DNA of 64,000 nucleotides from the NCBI RefSeq assembly GCF_019977315.1, contig NZ_AP024652.1, positions 2,790,001 through 2,854,000 on the forward strand, in the 5' to 3' direction. Positions 1 through 8,509 of this stretch are shown in pieces. Under the pieces are notes generated by a model. That model had not been told where the DNA came from and did no database searches. It was given only the letters and a program-made list of their open reading frames with translations. This stretch comes from Arthrobacter sp. StoSoilB22 (lineage in GTDB: Bacteria; Actinomycetota; Actinomycetes; Actinomycetales; Micrococcaceae). Positions within the stretch are counted from its first letter, which is position 1, and the number at the start of each line of letters is the position of its first letter. The position numbers and the translations under genes were made by a program.

Positions 1-2
1 AC

Positions 3-857
3 AGCTCTTCCTTCCCGGGCACTGACTTCCACGGCATGATGAGGGCACGAGTGCTGGGGCAGATCTCCGTGGTGGAGATTACAGCCGGGCCCCACACTGT
101 GCTTCGCACGCCGGAGCTGATTGCCAAGTCCACGGGGCGCTTTTTCAAACTCAGCATCCAGCTCGGTGGATCGGGCCGCCTGGTTCAGGACGAGCGCGAG
201 GCCGTGCTCCGCCCCGGGGACCTCTCCATCTACGACACCTCGCGTCCGTATCAATTAACCTTCGACGACGACTTCCGCACGTTGGTGCTCATGTTCCCGC
301 ACGTTTTGTTGGACTTGCCCGCCGAAGCCATGGGACATGTGACAGCCTTGCGAATTCCGGGCGATGAGGGCCTGGGCGAGCTCATCAGCCCCTTCCTGGT
401 GAAACTGGCCGACAACCTTGAGGCCCTCTCCGGGGCCAATGGACTCCGGTTGGTCCACAACGCCTTGGACCTGGTCACTACACTTTTCAACGGTGAGCTC
501 GATCAACTGATCGAGACGGGCAGGGATCCGCATCTGCTGCTGCTTGGCCGCATTCACGACTACATCGAGGCCAACCTCGGTGATCCTGGACTCTCCCCCG
601 GAAGCATTGCCGCGGCCCACTACATCTCAACGCGGCATCTGCACGACCTCTTCCAGGAAATCGGGACCACGGTAGCCTCCTCCATCAGGCAACGGCGACT
701 GGAACGGTGCCGGCGGGACCTTAGAGATCCTGTGCTGGCCGATCGACCTGTAACAGCCATCGCGGCGCGGTGGGGGTTCACCGATGCAGCCCATTTCAGC
801 CGCATCTTCCGCGCAGCTTTCGGGAACTCCCCCACCGGCTACCGCAGTGCCGCATAG
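3..857 (+). CDS. AraC-family transcriptional regulator, 5' end cut by window edge
   Basis: DNA-binding regulator with an N-terminal AraC-binding-like (cupin) domain and a C-terminal double helix-turn-helix. The reading frame is open back to base 3 and the residues before the first Met (position 36) still match the family, so the true start lies outside the window. Visible family features are the block GPHTVLRTPELIAKS, the motif LYDTSRPYQLTFDDDF-like around residues 65-80, and the C-terminal HTH with AARWGFTDAAHFSRIFRAAFG near the end. It converges on the MFS exporter with a 3-bp gap, so it is a plausible but unproven regulator of that gene. Effector unknown. Confidence 0.85.
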   Translation, partial: SSSFPGTDFHGMMRARVLGQISVVEITAGPHTVLRTPELIAKSTGRFFKLSIQLGGSGRLVQDEREAVLRPGDLSIYDTSRPYQLTFDDDFRTLVLMFPHVLLDLPAEAMGHVTALRIPGDEGLGELISPFLVKLADNLEALSGANGLRLVHNALDLVTTLFNGELDQLIETGRDPHLLLLGRIHDYIEANLGDPGLSPGSIAAAHYISTRHLHDLFQEIGTTVASSIRQRRLERCRRDLRDPVLADRPVTAIAARWGFTDAAHFSRIFRAAFGNSPTGYRSAA

Positions 858-860
858 CGG

Positions 861-2240
861 TTACCCCTGAGGTTGGCGCATCATCACCAAGGATGTGAGG
901 ACACCCAGCAGCAACAGCCCTGCTGCAGCCGCCATCGAGACGACAAAGGCTGCGCCCGGCCCCTGCGTTTGCGCCAATTGCCCGGCCAGGTAGGAGCCCA
1001 ACGCTGTTCCTGCCACGATTCCGCTGGCGAGCGCCGTCATCACAGTGGCCATGCGACCGGCTGGAGCCACCACGCCGCCGATGCTGAAGACGGTGACCAT
1101 CACTGGCCCCACGGGGATTCCCAGTATCAGCAGGACAAAGATCATGGGCCAAATACCAGCAGGGAGAAGCAACAGGAGCGACAAAACGGACATCGCCAGC
1201 GCTGCGGCGACCCAACGGGAAGCCAGACTGAACCGTTGCGGCCAGAAAGCTACAGACAGCGCCGCCACAGCTGAACTAAGCCCCATCACTGCATACAGCA
1301 GTCCGGCGATCTCGGCCGTAGCGTACTGCGCCGAGAAGGCACTCAGCGCGTTCTGGGTAGCTCCAAAGAACGTACCCATGCACACCATGGCCACCACGGG
1401 AACGGCCACCACGGCTCCGGCCCAACGATGACGCCGCTGCGCAGGGACTTGGGCGGAGTGCTCGCCAATAGAGGCTTGTCCATTGGAAGGCGCGACGCCG
1501 GTACGCGGCTTGCGGGGTGCGGGCACCACCGCGTGTTGGCTTGGATGGACGGCGAAGGCCGGAACCAGGGTGATGGTCATGACAGCGGCCAAAGCGAGCG
1601 GCAACCAGGGTGCCACCAAGCTGGCAAGAACACCCACCAAGGCGGGGCCCAGGACAAAAGTGACCTCGTCAGCGGTGCCTTCATAGGACAGAGCGGTATC
1701 AAGGTCGGCCCGGTTGGCTGCTACGCTTCTGGCCCCGTTTGCTGCAGCCGGGGACAAATTACGGGTGGTCAGCGCCATCCACCGAACACGGGCCATGGGC
1801 CCCACCTGGGGACAACTGGCGCCAGCGAGAAAGGCCACAATGAGGACACCAGCCGCCTCGCCCTCGGAACCGTAACCGGTAGTGAGGTACGCAGCAGCAA
1901 GGAGCCCCACTACAGCAAGGGTGTTGACCACTGCCGCCACAAGCAGCACGATCCGTTGCCCGGCTCTGTCGGCCAGGGAGCCCAGGACGGGAGCCCCCAC
2001 CGCCGAGCCGATACCGACGGCTCCGGCTGCCATGCCGCCGATGGCGTAGGAGTGGCTGACGGCTGTGACCAAGGTCAGGGTGCCCACGGTCAGCATGGCC
2101 AAGGGTAGCCTGGCGAAGAGCCCCAAGGGCAGGAAACCAGGTCCCGCCAGTTCAGGCAGCCGAGCGAAACGGCCCGGCAGGCGGGAGGGGCGGGAGGGAG
2201 CCTGGGGTGCAGGCTGTGACGTTACAGAAGTTTTTTCCAT
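861..2240 (-). CDS. MFS transporter, drug-efflux-like
   Basis: Twelve-TM major facilitator protein of about 459 residues in the inner membrane. The conserved TM5 motif (DEVTFVLGPALVG) and the hydrophilic central loop of about 45 residues between the two six-helix halves are visible. The ATG at 2240 is chosen over the TTG one codon upstream. Neither has its own Shine-Dalgarno; instead a four-codon minigene with a strong ribosome site ends 13 nt upstream, so translation may depend on re-initiation. Substrate cannot be read from sequence; the family includes many multidrug and sugar exporters. It converges with the AraC-type regulator. Confidence 0.85.
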   Translation of the reverse strand: MEKTSVTSQPAPQAPSRPSRLPGRFARLPELAGPGFLPLGLFARLPLAMLTVGTLTLVTAVSHSYAIGGMAAGAVGIGSAVGAPVLGSLADRAGQRIVLLVAAVVNTLAVVGLLAAAYLTTGYGSEGEAAGVLIVAFLAGASCPQVGPMARVRWMALTTRNLSPAAANGARSVAANRADLDTALSYEGTADEVTFVLGPALVGVLASLVAPWLPLALAAVMTITLVPAFAVHPSQHAVVPAPRKPRTGVAPSNGQASIGEHSAQVPAQRRHRWAGAVVAVPVVAMVCMGTFFGATQNALSAFSAQYATAEIAGLLYAVMGLSSAVAALSVAFWPQRFSLASRWVAAALAMSVLSLLLLLPAGIWPMIFVLLILGIPVGPVMVTVFSIGGVVAPAGRMATVMTALASGIVAGTALGSYLAGQLAQTQGPGAAFVVSMAAAAGLLLLGVLTSLVMMRQPQG

Positions 2241-2253
2241 CAATCCGGGTTCG

Positions 2254-2268
2254 CTAAAGGATGCGCAT
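2254..2268 (-). promoter_or_regulatory. Four-codon leader minigene (M-R-I-L-stop) before the MFS gene
   Basis: On the minus strand a GGAGGAGGGA ribosome site (2271-2280) is followed at normal spacing by ATG CGC ATC CTT TAG. The stop is 13 nt before the MFS ATG. The ribosome site lies in the loop of an inverted repeat with 8-bp arms (2263-2270 and 2281-2288), and the right arm covers the minigene ATG. The arrangement resembles translational attenuators or re-initiation leaders of resistance genes. Regulation is inferred. Confidence 0.5.
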
Positions 2269-2288
2269 CGTCCCTCCTCCCGATGCGC
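2263..2288. repeat. Inverted repeat with Shine-Dalgarno in its loop
   Basis: GCGCATCG (2263-2270), a 10-nt loop and CGATGCGC (2281-2288) form a perfect 8-bp stem. On the minus strand the loop reads GGAGGAGGGA. It could be an RNA hairpin controlling leader translation or a DNA operator for a dimeric regulator such as the nearby AraC-type protein. Confidence 0.55.
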
Positions 2289-2326
2289 GCGACCCGGTGT
2301 AACGGGTTAAGTCTATCGGATACGCC

Positions 2327-5300
2327 TCAGACCGGTACAGCGTCGGCAATCCGCACGCTGGAACCATGCCTGCCCTTGATCACCTGCAGCTGGTTGGTGA
2401 TCCGTTGCTTCATCTCCGCGACGTGACTGACAAGGCCAACTACCCTGCCGCCGTCGCGCAGTCCCTCAAGGGCGTCCATCACTTGCTCCAGGGATTGCTC
2501 ATCCAGGCTGCCGAAGCCCTCGTCCACAAACAGCGTCTCAATATCGACTCCGCCGGCCTCCTGCTGCACTACATCGGCGAGGCCCAGCGCCAGGGATAAT
2601 GACGCCATGAAGGATTCACCGCCCGACAACGTGGAAGTGTCCCGCCGCTGACCGGTCCATTCATCCACGACTTCCAGCCCAAGGCCCGACTTTGCGCCTC
2701 TGGCGGCCTTGGCGTCCGTATGCTGCAAGGTGTATCTGCCATCACTCATGGCCACGAGCCGCTCGGAGGCTGCAATGGCTACCTGTTCCAGCCTTGCCGC
2801 CAGGACATAAGTGTTCAGACTCATGCGGTAGTTGTTATCACCCGAGCCCCTTACGGTGTCGGCCAATTCTGCGAGCATATGTGCCCGGCGCCGAGGTTCC
2901 CTTCCCGATTGGGCCAGGGTCCGGTACTCCTTCCCCAGGCGGGCAACAGCGTCCGCTGACTTGCCGGCAAGGCCGGCTGCCAATTCCTTGGCCCGTGCGT
3001 CATCGGCGGCCTTTGAAGCAAGAAGCTTCGCCTCGGCAAGCTCGGCTTCGGCCAAGGGGAGTTCGCCGATGCTGGCTTCCTTGGCCGCAAGGATCAGGTC
3101 CTCACCGGCAAACAGCTCATCCAAGCGGGACGATTCGGCCTCGAAATCGGCCAGATCCTTTTCCAGGCCCACCACATCTGCGGGCGGGAGGATCTCCCGG
3201 CGGGCTTCGTCAGCCGAAGCAAATCCGGATTCCACCAAGGCTTTGTCAAGGGAAGCGGCTGCGGCTTCGCAGGCTTGTTGTGCCTGTTCCAGTTCCCGCT
3301 CTGCATCCACGGCCGCCTGCAGAAGCCCGCGCTCATCGACGAGTGCTTCCAGCCGCTCGCGAAGGCTGGGGAAGCCGTCCTTCAAACCGGCAAGTTCTAC
3401 TTCAAGGGCAGCACACTGCTCCTGAAGCAGCTGTGCTGCCGAAGACCCCTGGGCCGCAGCGTTCGCGGAAGCGTCGTGTTCTTGTTGCACCAGGGCGATC
3501 CGCTTGCTGAGGGCCTCGTGCCGGGCGCGAAGCTTCTCCAATGTCACCGCCGCCTTGCGAGCCGTCGAGGCAGCCTCCTGGGCAGACGCCCGCTTGGATT
3601 CTGCTTCAGCAGCATCCACTGCACCTCCCTGGGCCACCAGTCCGGCGAGCACCTGCGCTGCGGAGGAGAGCTGCTCAGCGAGGAGCGCCAAGGCTTTTTC
3701 GCTGGCCTCAAACCGATCCTTGGCTTCTTCCTCTTCCTGGGCGAGGGAGAGCGCCGTTTGCACGGCTTCGGCTGGGTTGGGATGTTCCTCACTTCCGCAC
3801 ACGGCGCACGGCTTACCGCTTTCCAACGCCGCAGCGAGCTCCCCCGCAGCGTTGGCCAAACGCAGTTCACGGACATCAAGCCATTGCTGCCGGAGGTCCT
3901 GCGATTCGGTCCGAGCCTGAAGATGCTTCAGGGTGATCCCGTCCAACTCGTTGGTGGCCGTTGCGTGGCGGGCCACAATCCCTACCAGCTCGGCGGCACC
4001 AGCAGCCTCCCGCTCCAGTTCCGTGAGCTGGCCAGCCAACGGTTCCAGAGGCTGGATCTCTGCTTCCACGGTGGACACGTCGGAGCGCAACTGTTCCAGT
4101 AGACCGGCCGAAGCGCCGGCAGCGGCCTGCTGTTCGGCGATATCACCACGCATGGTTGCCAAACGTGCCGTGATGACTTCCAGACGTTGTTCATCGGGCA
4201 GCCGTGCCTCAACCACTGCGCAGACGGCTTTAACGGCTTCCAAAGCTACATCCGTAGTAGCGGCGTCCAGGCCAGCTGCACCAAGCTTCCCGCGCACACC
4301 GGCAGCCCGCGCTGCGGCGGCTTCGAGTTTGCGCGCCGTCGAATCGACAGCTTCGAGCTGGCCGCTGAGAACGGCGGCACGCCGGTGTCTGCCCAGCGTC
4401 TCCTTGTTCTCCAGCGCTCGGGGCGCTGCCAGTTCAAGCAACACCCGCCGTTGCATCGCAGCGCCCAGCCGACCATGTCTGAGCGACCTCTCCTGAGCCT
4501 CGTGGAATTGTTCCAGCAGGCGGGTGGCCGCTGATTCTGCCTCCGCTGCCTCGTCCTGCCGACGCTGCCATTCAGAGTGAATTTCAGCCTCCATGACGGC
4601 CAGCCAAGCTTCCGGTTCCTTGCCTGGTTCCGGCGTTGGCTCTTGCCCCGGCTTCTGGTTTGGCTCCTTGTCGGCAGCCGGAGTAGCAGCTGCAGGAAGA
4701 TCCAGATGGTCATGCTCAGATGCGACCCGGTCAAGTAGCTGCTGGAGTTCGGAGGCATTATCCTGCACAGCGCGGGCGGCATCGGCGGCTTGCTGCAGGA
4801 GCTGGCGTTCCACCGCTTCGAATCGCTGCGTGCCGAACAATTTTTGGAGCAGGTCCAGTCGGTCGTTGGCCTTGGACCTCAGGAAAGCGGCAAAGTCGCC
4901 CTGTGGCAACATCACCACACGGGTAAACTGCTCCCGATCCATTCCCAGGACGTCCGAAAGCTCAGCCCCTACCTCGTCATTCCTGGACGACTTCTCCTCC
5001 CAGCTCCCGGCTACGCGTTCCCTGAGAAGGGTCTTGGCCTGCTGGGTAGTGAATCCATTGCGGCCGCGGGCGCTTGGACGGTCCCACGCCGGGGAGCGCG
5101 TCACTTCAAAACGGCGGCCACGCGCAGAGAATTCACACACCACCCGCGGCTCAGCACCCGGCGCAGCATGATCGCTTCGGAGCCGTTTGCCTTCCTGGCG
5201 GGCGCCGGGAACGGACCCGTACAGGGCGAAGCAGATGGCATCCAGAATGCTGGTCTTGCCGGCGCCTGTGGCGCCGTTAAGGAGGAAAAGGCCCTGCGCA

Positions 5301-5377
5301 CTGAGCTGGTCAAAGTCAATGTGTTGGGGTGTTGCAAACGGACCGAAAGCTTCGATGTCCAAACGATGAATCCTCAT
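2327..5377 (-). CDS. sbcC: Exonuclease subunit SbcC
   Basis: SMC/Rad50-type ATPase of the SbcCD complex, which cleaves DNA hairpins and protein-blocked ends during repair. Walker A GATGAGKT is at residues 35-42, the zinc-hook CAVC near residues 523-526 in the middle of the long coiled coil, the ABC signature LSGGES near 919 and Walker B FVDEGFGSLDE near 949. Length 1016 aa is normal. A Pro/Glu/Lys-rich insert (about residues 230-260) interrupts the first coiled-coil arm. The start overlaps the sbcD stop by 4 bp (ATGA), so the two are translationally coupled. Confidence 0.97.
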   Translation of the reverse strand: MRIHRLDIEAFGPFATPQHIDFDQLSAQGLFLLNGATGAGKTSILDAICFALYGSVPGARQEGKRLRSDHAAPGAEPRVVCEFSARGRRFEVTRSPAWDRPSARGRNGFTTQQAKTLLRERVAGSWEEKSSRNDEVGAELSDVLGMDREQFTRVVMLPQGDFAAFLRSKANDRLDLLQKLFGTQRFEAVERQLLQQAADAARAVQDNASELQQLLDRVASEHDHLDLPAAATPAADKEPNQKPGQEPTPEPGKEPEAWLAVMEAEIHSEWQRRQDEAAEAESAATRLLEQFHEAQERSLRHGRLGAAMQRRVLLELAAPRALENKETLGRHRRAAVLSGQLEAVDSTARKLEAAAARAAGVRGKLGAAGLDAATTDVALEAVKAVCAVVEARLPDEQRLEVITARLATMRGDIAEQQAAAGASAGLLEQLRSDVSTVEAEIQPLEPLAGQLTELEREAAGAAELVGIVARHATATNELDGITLKHLQARTESQDLRQQWLDVRELRLANAAGELAAALESGKPCAVCGSEEHPNPAEAVQTALSLAQEEEEAKDRFEASEKALALLAEQLSSAAQVLAGLVAQGGAVDAAEAESKRASAQEAASTARKAAVTLEKLRARHEALSKRIALVQQEHDASANAAAQGSSAAQLLQEQCAALEVELAGLKDGFPSLRERLEALVDERGLLQAAVDAERELEQAQQACEAAAASLDKALVESGFASADEARREILPPADVVGLEKDLADFEAESSRLDELFAGEDLILAAKEASIGELPLAEAELAEAKLLASKAADDARAKELAAGLAGKSADAVARLGKEYRTLAQSGREPRRRAHMLAELADTVRGSGDNNYRMSLNTYVLAARLEQVAIAASERLVAMSDGRYTLQHTDAKAARGAKSGLGLEVVDEWTGQRRDTSTLSGGESFMASLSLALGLADVVQQEAGGVDIETLFVDEGFGSLDEQSLEQVMDALEGLRDGGRVVGLVSHVAEMKQRITNQLQVIKGRHGSSVRIADAVPV

Positions 5378-6564
5378 AGCTCAGCCTCCTGCAGCCGGAC
5401 GGCTTCAAGTGCTTCCGTCAGGGCAGCTTCTTCTGCATCGTTTGCACCGCGTTCCCGTACATGTTCCAGGAAACCGCAGCAGACACCGAGGTCGTCTTCT
5501 GCCGCGGCGAGGCGGTTGCTGTAACTGGTGGAGGGCCGTGACTGACCACCTTGGGGATCGAAGGAGAGGACCAAGGTGTCCGGGAAACGTGTGCGCACCT
5601 TCTCCATGGCCTGCCCAGGACGTTGCGCGTCCGTCAGCGTGATCTGGCAATAGGCTGTCTCTGCCCACGCGTGCTCTTCACCGCCCAATAGCTCCTCCAG
5701 CGTTCCGCGCAAGGTGGCCAACGCTTTGGGAGCCTCCCACAGGACCTCGTCAACGGCGATCGCGCCGCTGGCGTCGAGGTCTACCAGCCAGGCACCCTTG
5801 TGGTGCTTGGCTTCCGAGAACGAATAGGCCAAGGGAGAACCGGAGTACCGGACATTGGGTGCCAGCTCCTGCCGCCCATGGAGGTGACCTAAAGCTGTGT
5901 AGGCGAAGTCTTCAAAGAGATCCAGGGGAACCGCGCCCAAGCCGCCAACGCTCAGATCCCGTTCGCTTTCCGAGGTAATGCCCCCACTGGCAAAGGTATG
6001 CGCGAGGACCACCGGATACACCGGTCCTGATGCACGACGCGCCTGAACATCACGCCGGATCCGTTCCACTCCGGCCAGGGTCACATCAAAATGGTTGGCG
6101 TTCTCAGCTCCCAACCGCTCAGCCACAAGCCGCGGTTCAAGATAGGGGATGCCGTAGACCGCCACCTGGCCGTTCCCCACGCCGTCTTTGCCAGCCCCTT
6201 TGTCTGCCAACGGGAAAAGCACCGGTACGTCGAGTTCCTCCACCTTGGTCCTGAGGTGGACGCCTCCGCGTTCCAACAAGCGGGAAGCGAAGCCCAGCCT
6301 GATCGCGGAGTCGTGGTTGCCGCTGGTCAGGACCACTGCGGCTCCTGCCTGCGTGATGCGCACCAGTGCGTCATCGAGCAGCTTGACCACATCCAATCCG
6401 GGCAAAGCACGATCATAGACGTCCCCGGCAATCAGCACGACGTCAACGGACTTGGCTTCCACCAGTGATACCAACTGGTCCACAAAGCTCCGCTGGGCAT
6501 CGAGCATGCCAACGCCGTGGAAAGACCGGCCAAGGTGCCAATCGGAAGTGTGAAGTAGCCGCAT
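5374..6564 (-). CDS. sbcD: Exonuclease subunit SbcD
   Basis: Mre11-type metallophosphoesterase, the nuclease partner of SbcC. Metal ligands are visible in order: SDWH (D8, H10), AGDVYD (D48), SGNHDS (N83, H84), then VLAHTF and GHLHG. Length 396 aa is typical. The ATG follows a TAGCTT hexamer by exactly 6 nt, which suggests a leaderless transcript; no Shine-Dalgarno is seen. First gene of the sbcDC operon. Confidence 0.97.
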   Translation of the reverse strand: MRLLHTSDWHLGRSFHGVGMLDAQRSFVDQLVSLVEAKSVDVVLIAGDVYDRALPGLDVVKLLDDALVRITQAGAAVVLTSGNHDSAIRLGFASRLLERGGVHLRTKVEELDVPVLFPLADKGAGKDGVGNGQVAVYGIPYLEPRLVAERLGAENANHFDVTLAGVERIRRDVQARRASGPVYPVVLAHTFASGGITSESERDLSVGGLGAVPLDLFEDFAYTALGHLHGRQELAPNVRYSGSPLAYSFSEAKHHKGAWLVDLDASGAIAVDEVLWEAPKALATLRGTLEELLGGEEHAWAETAYCQITLTDAQRPGQAMEKVRTRFPDTLVLSFDPQGGQSRPSTSYSNRLAAAEDDLGVCCGFLEHVRERGANDAEEAALTEALEAVRLQEAEL

Positions 6565-6570
6565 ATTTTT

Positions 6571-6576
6571 AAGCTA
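6571..6576 (-). promoter_or_regulatory. Leaderless-type -10 (TAGCTT) for sbcD
   Basis: TAGCTT on the minus strand, 6 nt before the sbcD ATG. This matches the TANNNT-N6/7-start pattern of leaderless actinobacterial genes. Confidence 0.6.
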
Positions 6577-6632
6577 ACCGGGGGCACCGACAATAAAGCG
6601 CAGGCGAGCCGTCCGCCGTCGAGCCCGTAGGG

Positions 6633-7565
6633 TTATTTGCCCTTTTTACCGTCGAAGAAGTCCCGGGCGTCATCATTGACCGGCGTGGCCGGCACTGCGC
6701 GGGAAGGGGAACCGTCTGCTTCCGCAGCAGCGTCCTTGGCCCCGGTGTCCTCGTCCGGCTCATCGTTGGCATCAAAAGAGTCGTTGACGCCATCGCTGCC
6801 GCCTTGAATGTCACCAGGCGCCGCCACGGCAGTCGTGGAGAGGCCTTGGAAGCCGCGGAAGGCAAGGCCTGCAAGCGCGGCGCCCATCAGCGGGGCCACC
6901 CAGAAGAGCCACAGACCCTCAAGCGCCCAGGACGAGCTGAAGAATGCCTGCGCTGTTGCCCGCGCAGGGTTGAAGGGAAGGTTTCCCAGTACCTGTCCGA
7001 GCTGGAGCAGGACAGCCATAGCCAAGCCGACGGCGAAGGGGGCCATAGCCGGAACAGCGCGGCGGCCGGCGGTCGCGCCAAGAAACACAGCCACGATGAG
7101 AGCTGCACCTAGGACCTCGACCAACAGAACCCCGGCGAGCTGTGTTTGGGCGGCAGCGTGGTCGCCATAACCTGGTGCAACGACGTCAAAAGCGGCCCTC
7201 GCGTCCGTAAGGACGGGCACCGTGCTCACCACAAAGTAGATCAAGGCAGCACCAACCACGCTGCCGATAATTTGCGCTGCTACATAGCCCAAGGCCGCAA
7301 CGGCCCGGACTCGACCGGCGATCAGATTGCCCACAGTGATCACAGGGTTGAAGTGGCCTCCCGAGACATAGCCGAAGGCCAGCATGGCCACTGTCACCGC
7401 AAGGCCGGTTGCAAGGGCAACAGGCACGGGGGCACCACCAGGATTGGAGAAAATCCCGACTCCCGCCGCGACAACCACAACGAACATCGATCCCAAAGCT
7501 TCAGCCGACAACCGGGCAACAAGTCCCGGTTGGGGTTCAGGTGGGGCCTGTACAGGAGAGGTCAT
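6633..7565 (-). CDS. MIP-family channel (aquaporin/glycerol facilitator-like) with NPV/NPA motifs
   Basis: Six-TM membrane channel for water or small solutes, 310 aa from the chosen ATG. Half-helix B carries HFNPV (N73-P74-V75) in place of the usual NPA, while half-helix E keeps NPAR (199-202) with the selectivity-filter Arg. The last 65 or so residues form a hydrophilic acidic tail rich in Asp/Glu/Ala, absent from typical bacterial aquaporins. The start at 7565 is preferred over an upstream ATG (7658) because GAAGGA lies about 10 nt before it and the extra residues are not family-like. Substrate uncertain. Confidence 0.85.
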   Translation of the reverse strand: MTSPVQAPPEPQPGLVARLSAEALGSMFVVVVAAGVGIFSNPGGAPVPVALATGLAVTVAMLAFGYVSGGHFNPVITVGNLIAGRVRAVAALGYVAAQIIGSVVGAALIYFVVSTVPVLTDARAAFDVVAPGYGDHAAAQTQLAGVLLVEVLGAALIVAVFLGATAGRRAVPAMAPFAVGLAMAVLLQLGQVLGNLPFNPARATAQAFFSSSWALEGLWLFWVAPLMGAALAGLAFRGFQGLSTTAVAAPGDIQGGSDGVNDSFDANDEPDEDTGAKDAAAEADGSPSRAVPATPVNDDARDFFDGKKGK

Positions 7566-7725
7566 GTCCAAGGAGTCCTTCGGTTGGTCTGGATGCCGGT
7601 ATGGCCGGCTTCGGTCGCGGCGGACGCTGATGCTTGGCACCGACGCTGCAGGGGTCATGCAAGCTCAAGGCCACTGAGCATTTTGTCAGCCGAGTCTGGG
7701 CGCCAGCTGAATCCCGCCTCCGAGC

Positions 7726-8070
7726 TTATCCGCCCAAGGCGATCGCTGCGATCGCGGTAGCACCGAGCCCCACCACAGCCAACATGCTGACCCGGACCAG
7801 CCGGGCCGAAGCAGCCCCGTTGCCGGCGTGGAGTTGCCGTGAGCGAACCCACACCACTGCCGCCACCACGATGGTGGCTGCAGCCGCCACGAGAGCGCAG
7901 ATGCCTTGGTAATCAAGCCCGGGAAGGCCCGCGACGAGGTGGCCGGTTGAGGGCTCAGACGTCAGCCAGCTTCGCCAAATGAACAAGTCCACCACCACCA
8001 GGGAGATCAGCGTCCGGCGCCATGCCAAGATAGTGCGCTCAGGCTGCAATCCGGGGTCACGGACTTCCAT
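7726..8070 (-). CDS. DUF202 small membrane protein (second of a pair)
   Basis: Protein of 114 aa with the DUF202 hallmark near the N-terminus (LQPERTILAWRRT) followed by three predicted TM helices. The ATG at 8070 sits 2 bp after the stop of the preceding DUF202 gene, so the two are surely co-transcribed. This resembles the adjacent yidH-yidG pair of E. coli. Function of the family is unknown; a two-subunit membrane complex is inferred. Confidence 0.85.
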   Translation of the reverse strand: MEVRDPGLQPERTILAWRRTLISLVVVDLFIWRSWLTSEPSTGHLVAGLPGLDYQGICALVAAAATIVVAAVVWVRSRQLHAGNGAASARLVRVSMLAVVGLGATAIAAIALGG

Positions 8071-8072
8071 AG

Positions 8073-8432
8073 TTACCGCGCCACCAAAATCAGCACCGCG
8101 AAAGCGAAGGCCGCCACGGCAACCACGATGGTCATGAACAGCATGACCCGGGAGAACGGGAGCGCCTGATCGTTGCGCATCGCCGCTTCCATCTGACCCC
8201 AACGACGATACGAAAGTGCCGCCAACCCCGCGCCAACCAAGGCAAGCAAAACACAAAGAACCAGCCGCACCGGGGTGGGCGCGATGTTCGGGGCCAACTG
8301 GTCTACGGCAACCGCCCCGGCAAGCAGTGCCAGGGATGTGCGGATCCATGCGAGGAAAGTACGTTCGTTGGCGAGAGAAAACCTGTAGTCGGGTGTCTTG
8401 CCTGTCCGTCGCCACTGAGGTTCACGCGCCAT
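8073..8432 (-). CDS. DUF202/YidH-family membrane protein (first of a pair)
   Basis: Protein of 119 aa with the signature RFSLANERTFLAWIRTSLALLAGA (residues about 17-40) and three TM helices. The start at 8432 is chosen because GGAGAG lies just upstream; an ATG 14 codons earlier (8474) lacks a ribosome site. Its stop is 2 bp from the next DUF202 start. Function unknown. Confidence 0.87.
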   Translation of the reverse strand: MAREPQWRRTGKTPDYRFSLANERTFLAWIRTSLALLAGAVAVDQLAPNIAPTPVRLVLCVLLALVGAGLAALSYRRWGQMEAAMRNDQALPFSRVMLFMTIVVAVAAFAFAVLILVAR

Positions 8433-8497
8433 GTCTCTCCAAGTTTTGTCAGTGCCGGGCAGCTTCCCCACCATACCAGCGGGGCCTCACGGCACGG

Positions 8498-8503
8498 TAA
8501 GTT
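8498..8503 (+). promoter_or_regulatory. Leaderless-type -10 (TAAGTT)
   Basis: TAAGTT, then ACTGGC, then the ATG of the ADP-ribosylglycohydrolase gene: 6-nt spacing, no Shine-Dalgarno. Confidence 0.6.
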
Positions 8504-8509
8504 ACTGGC

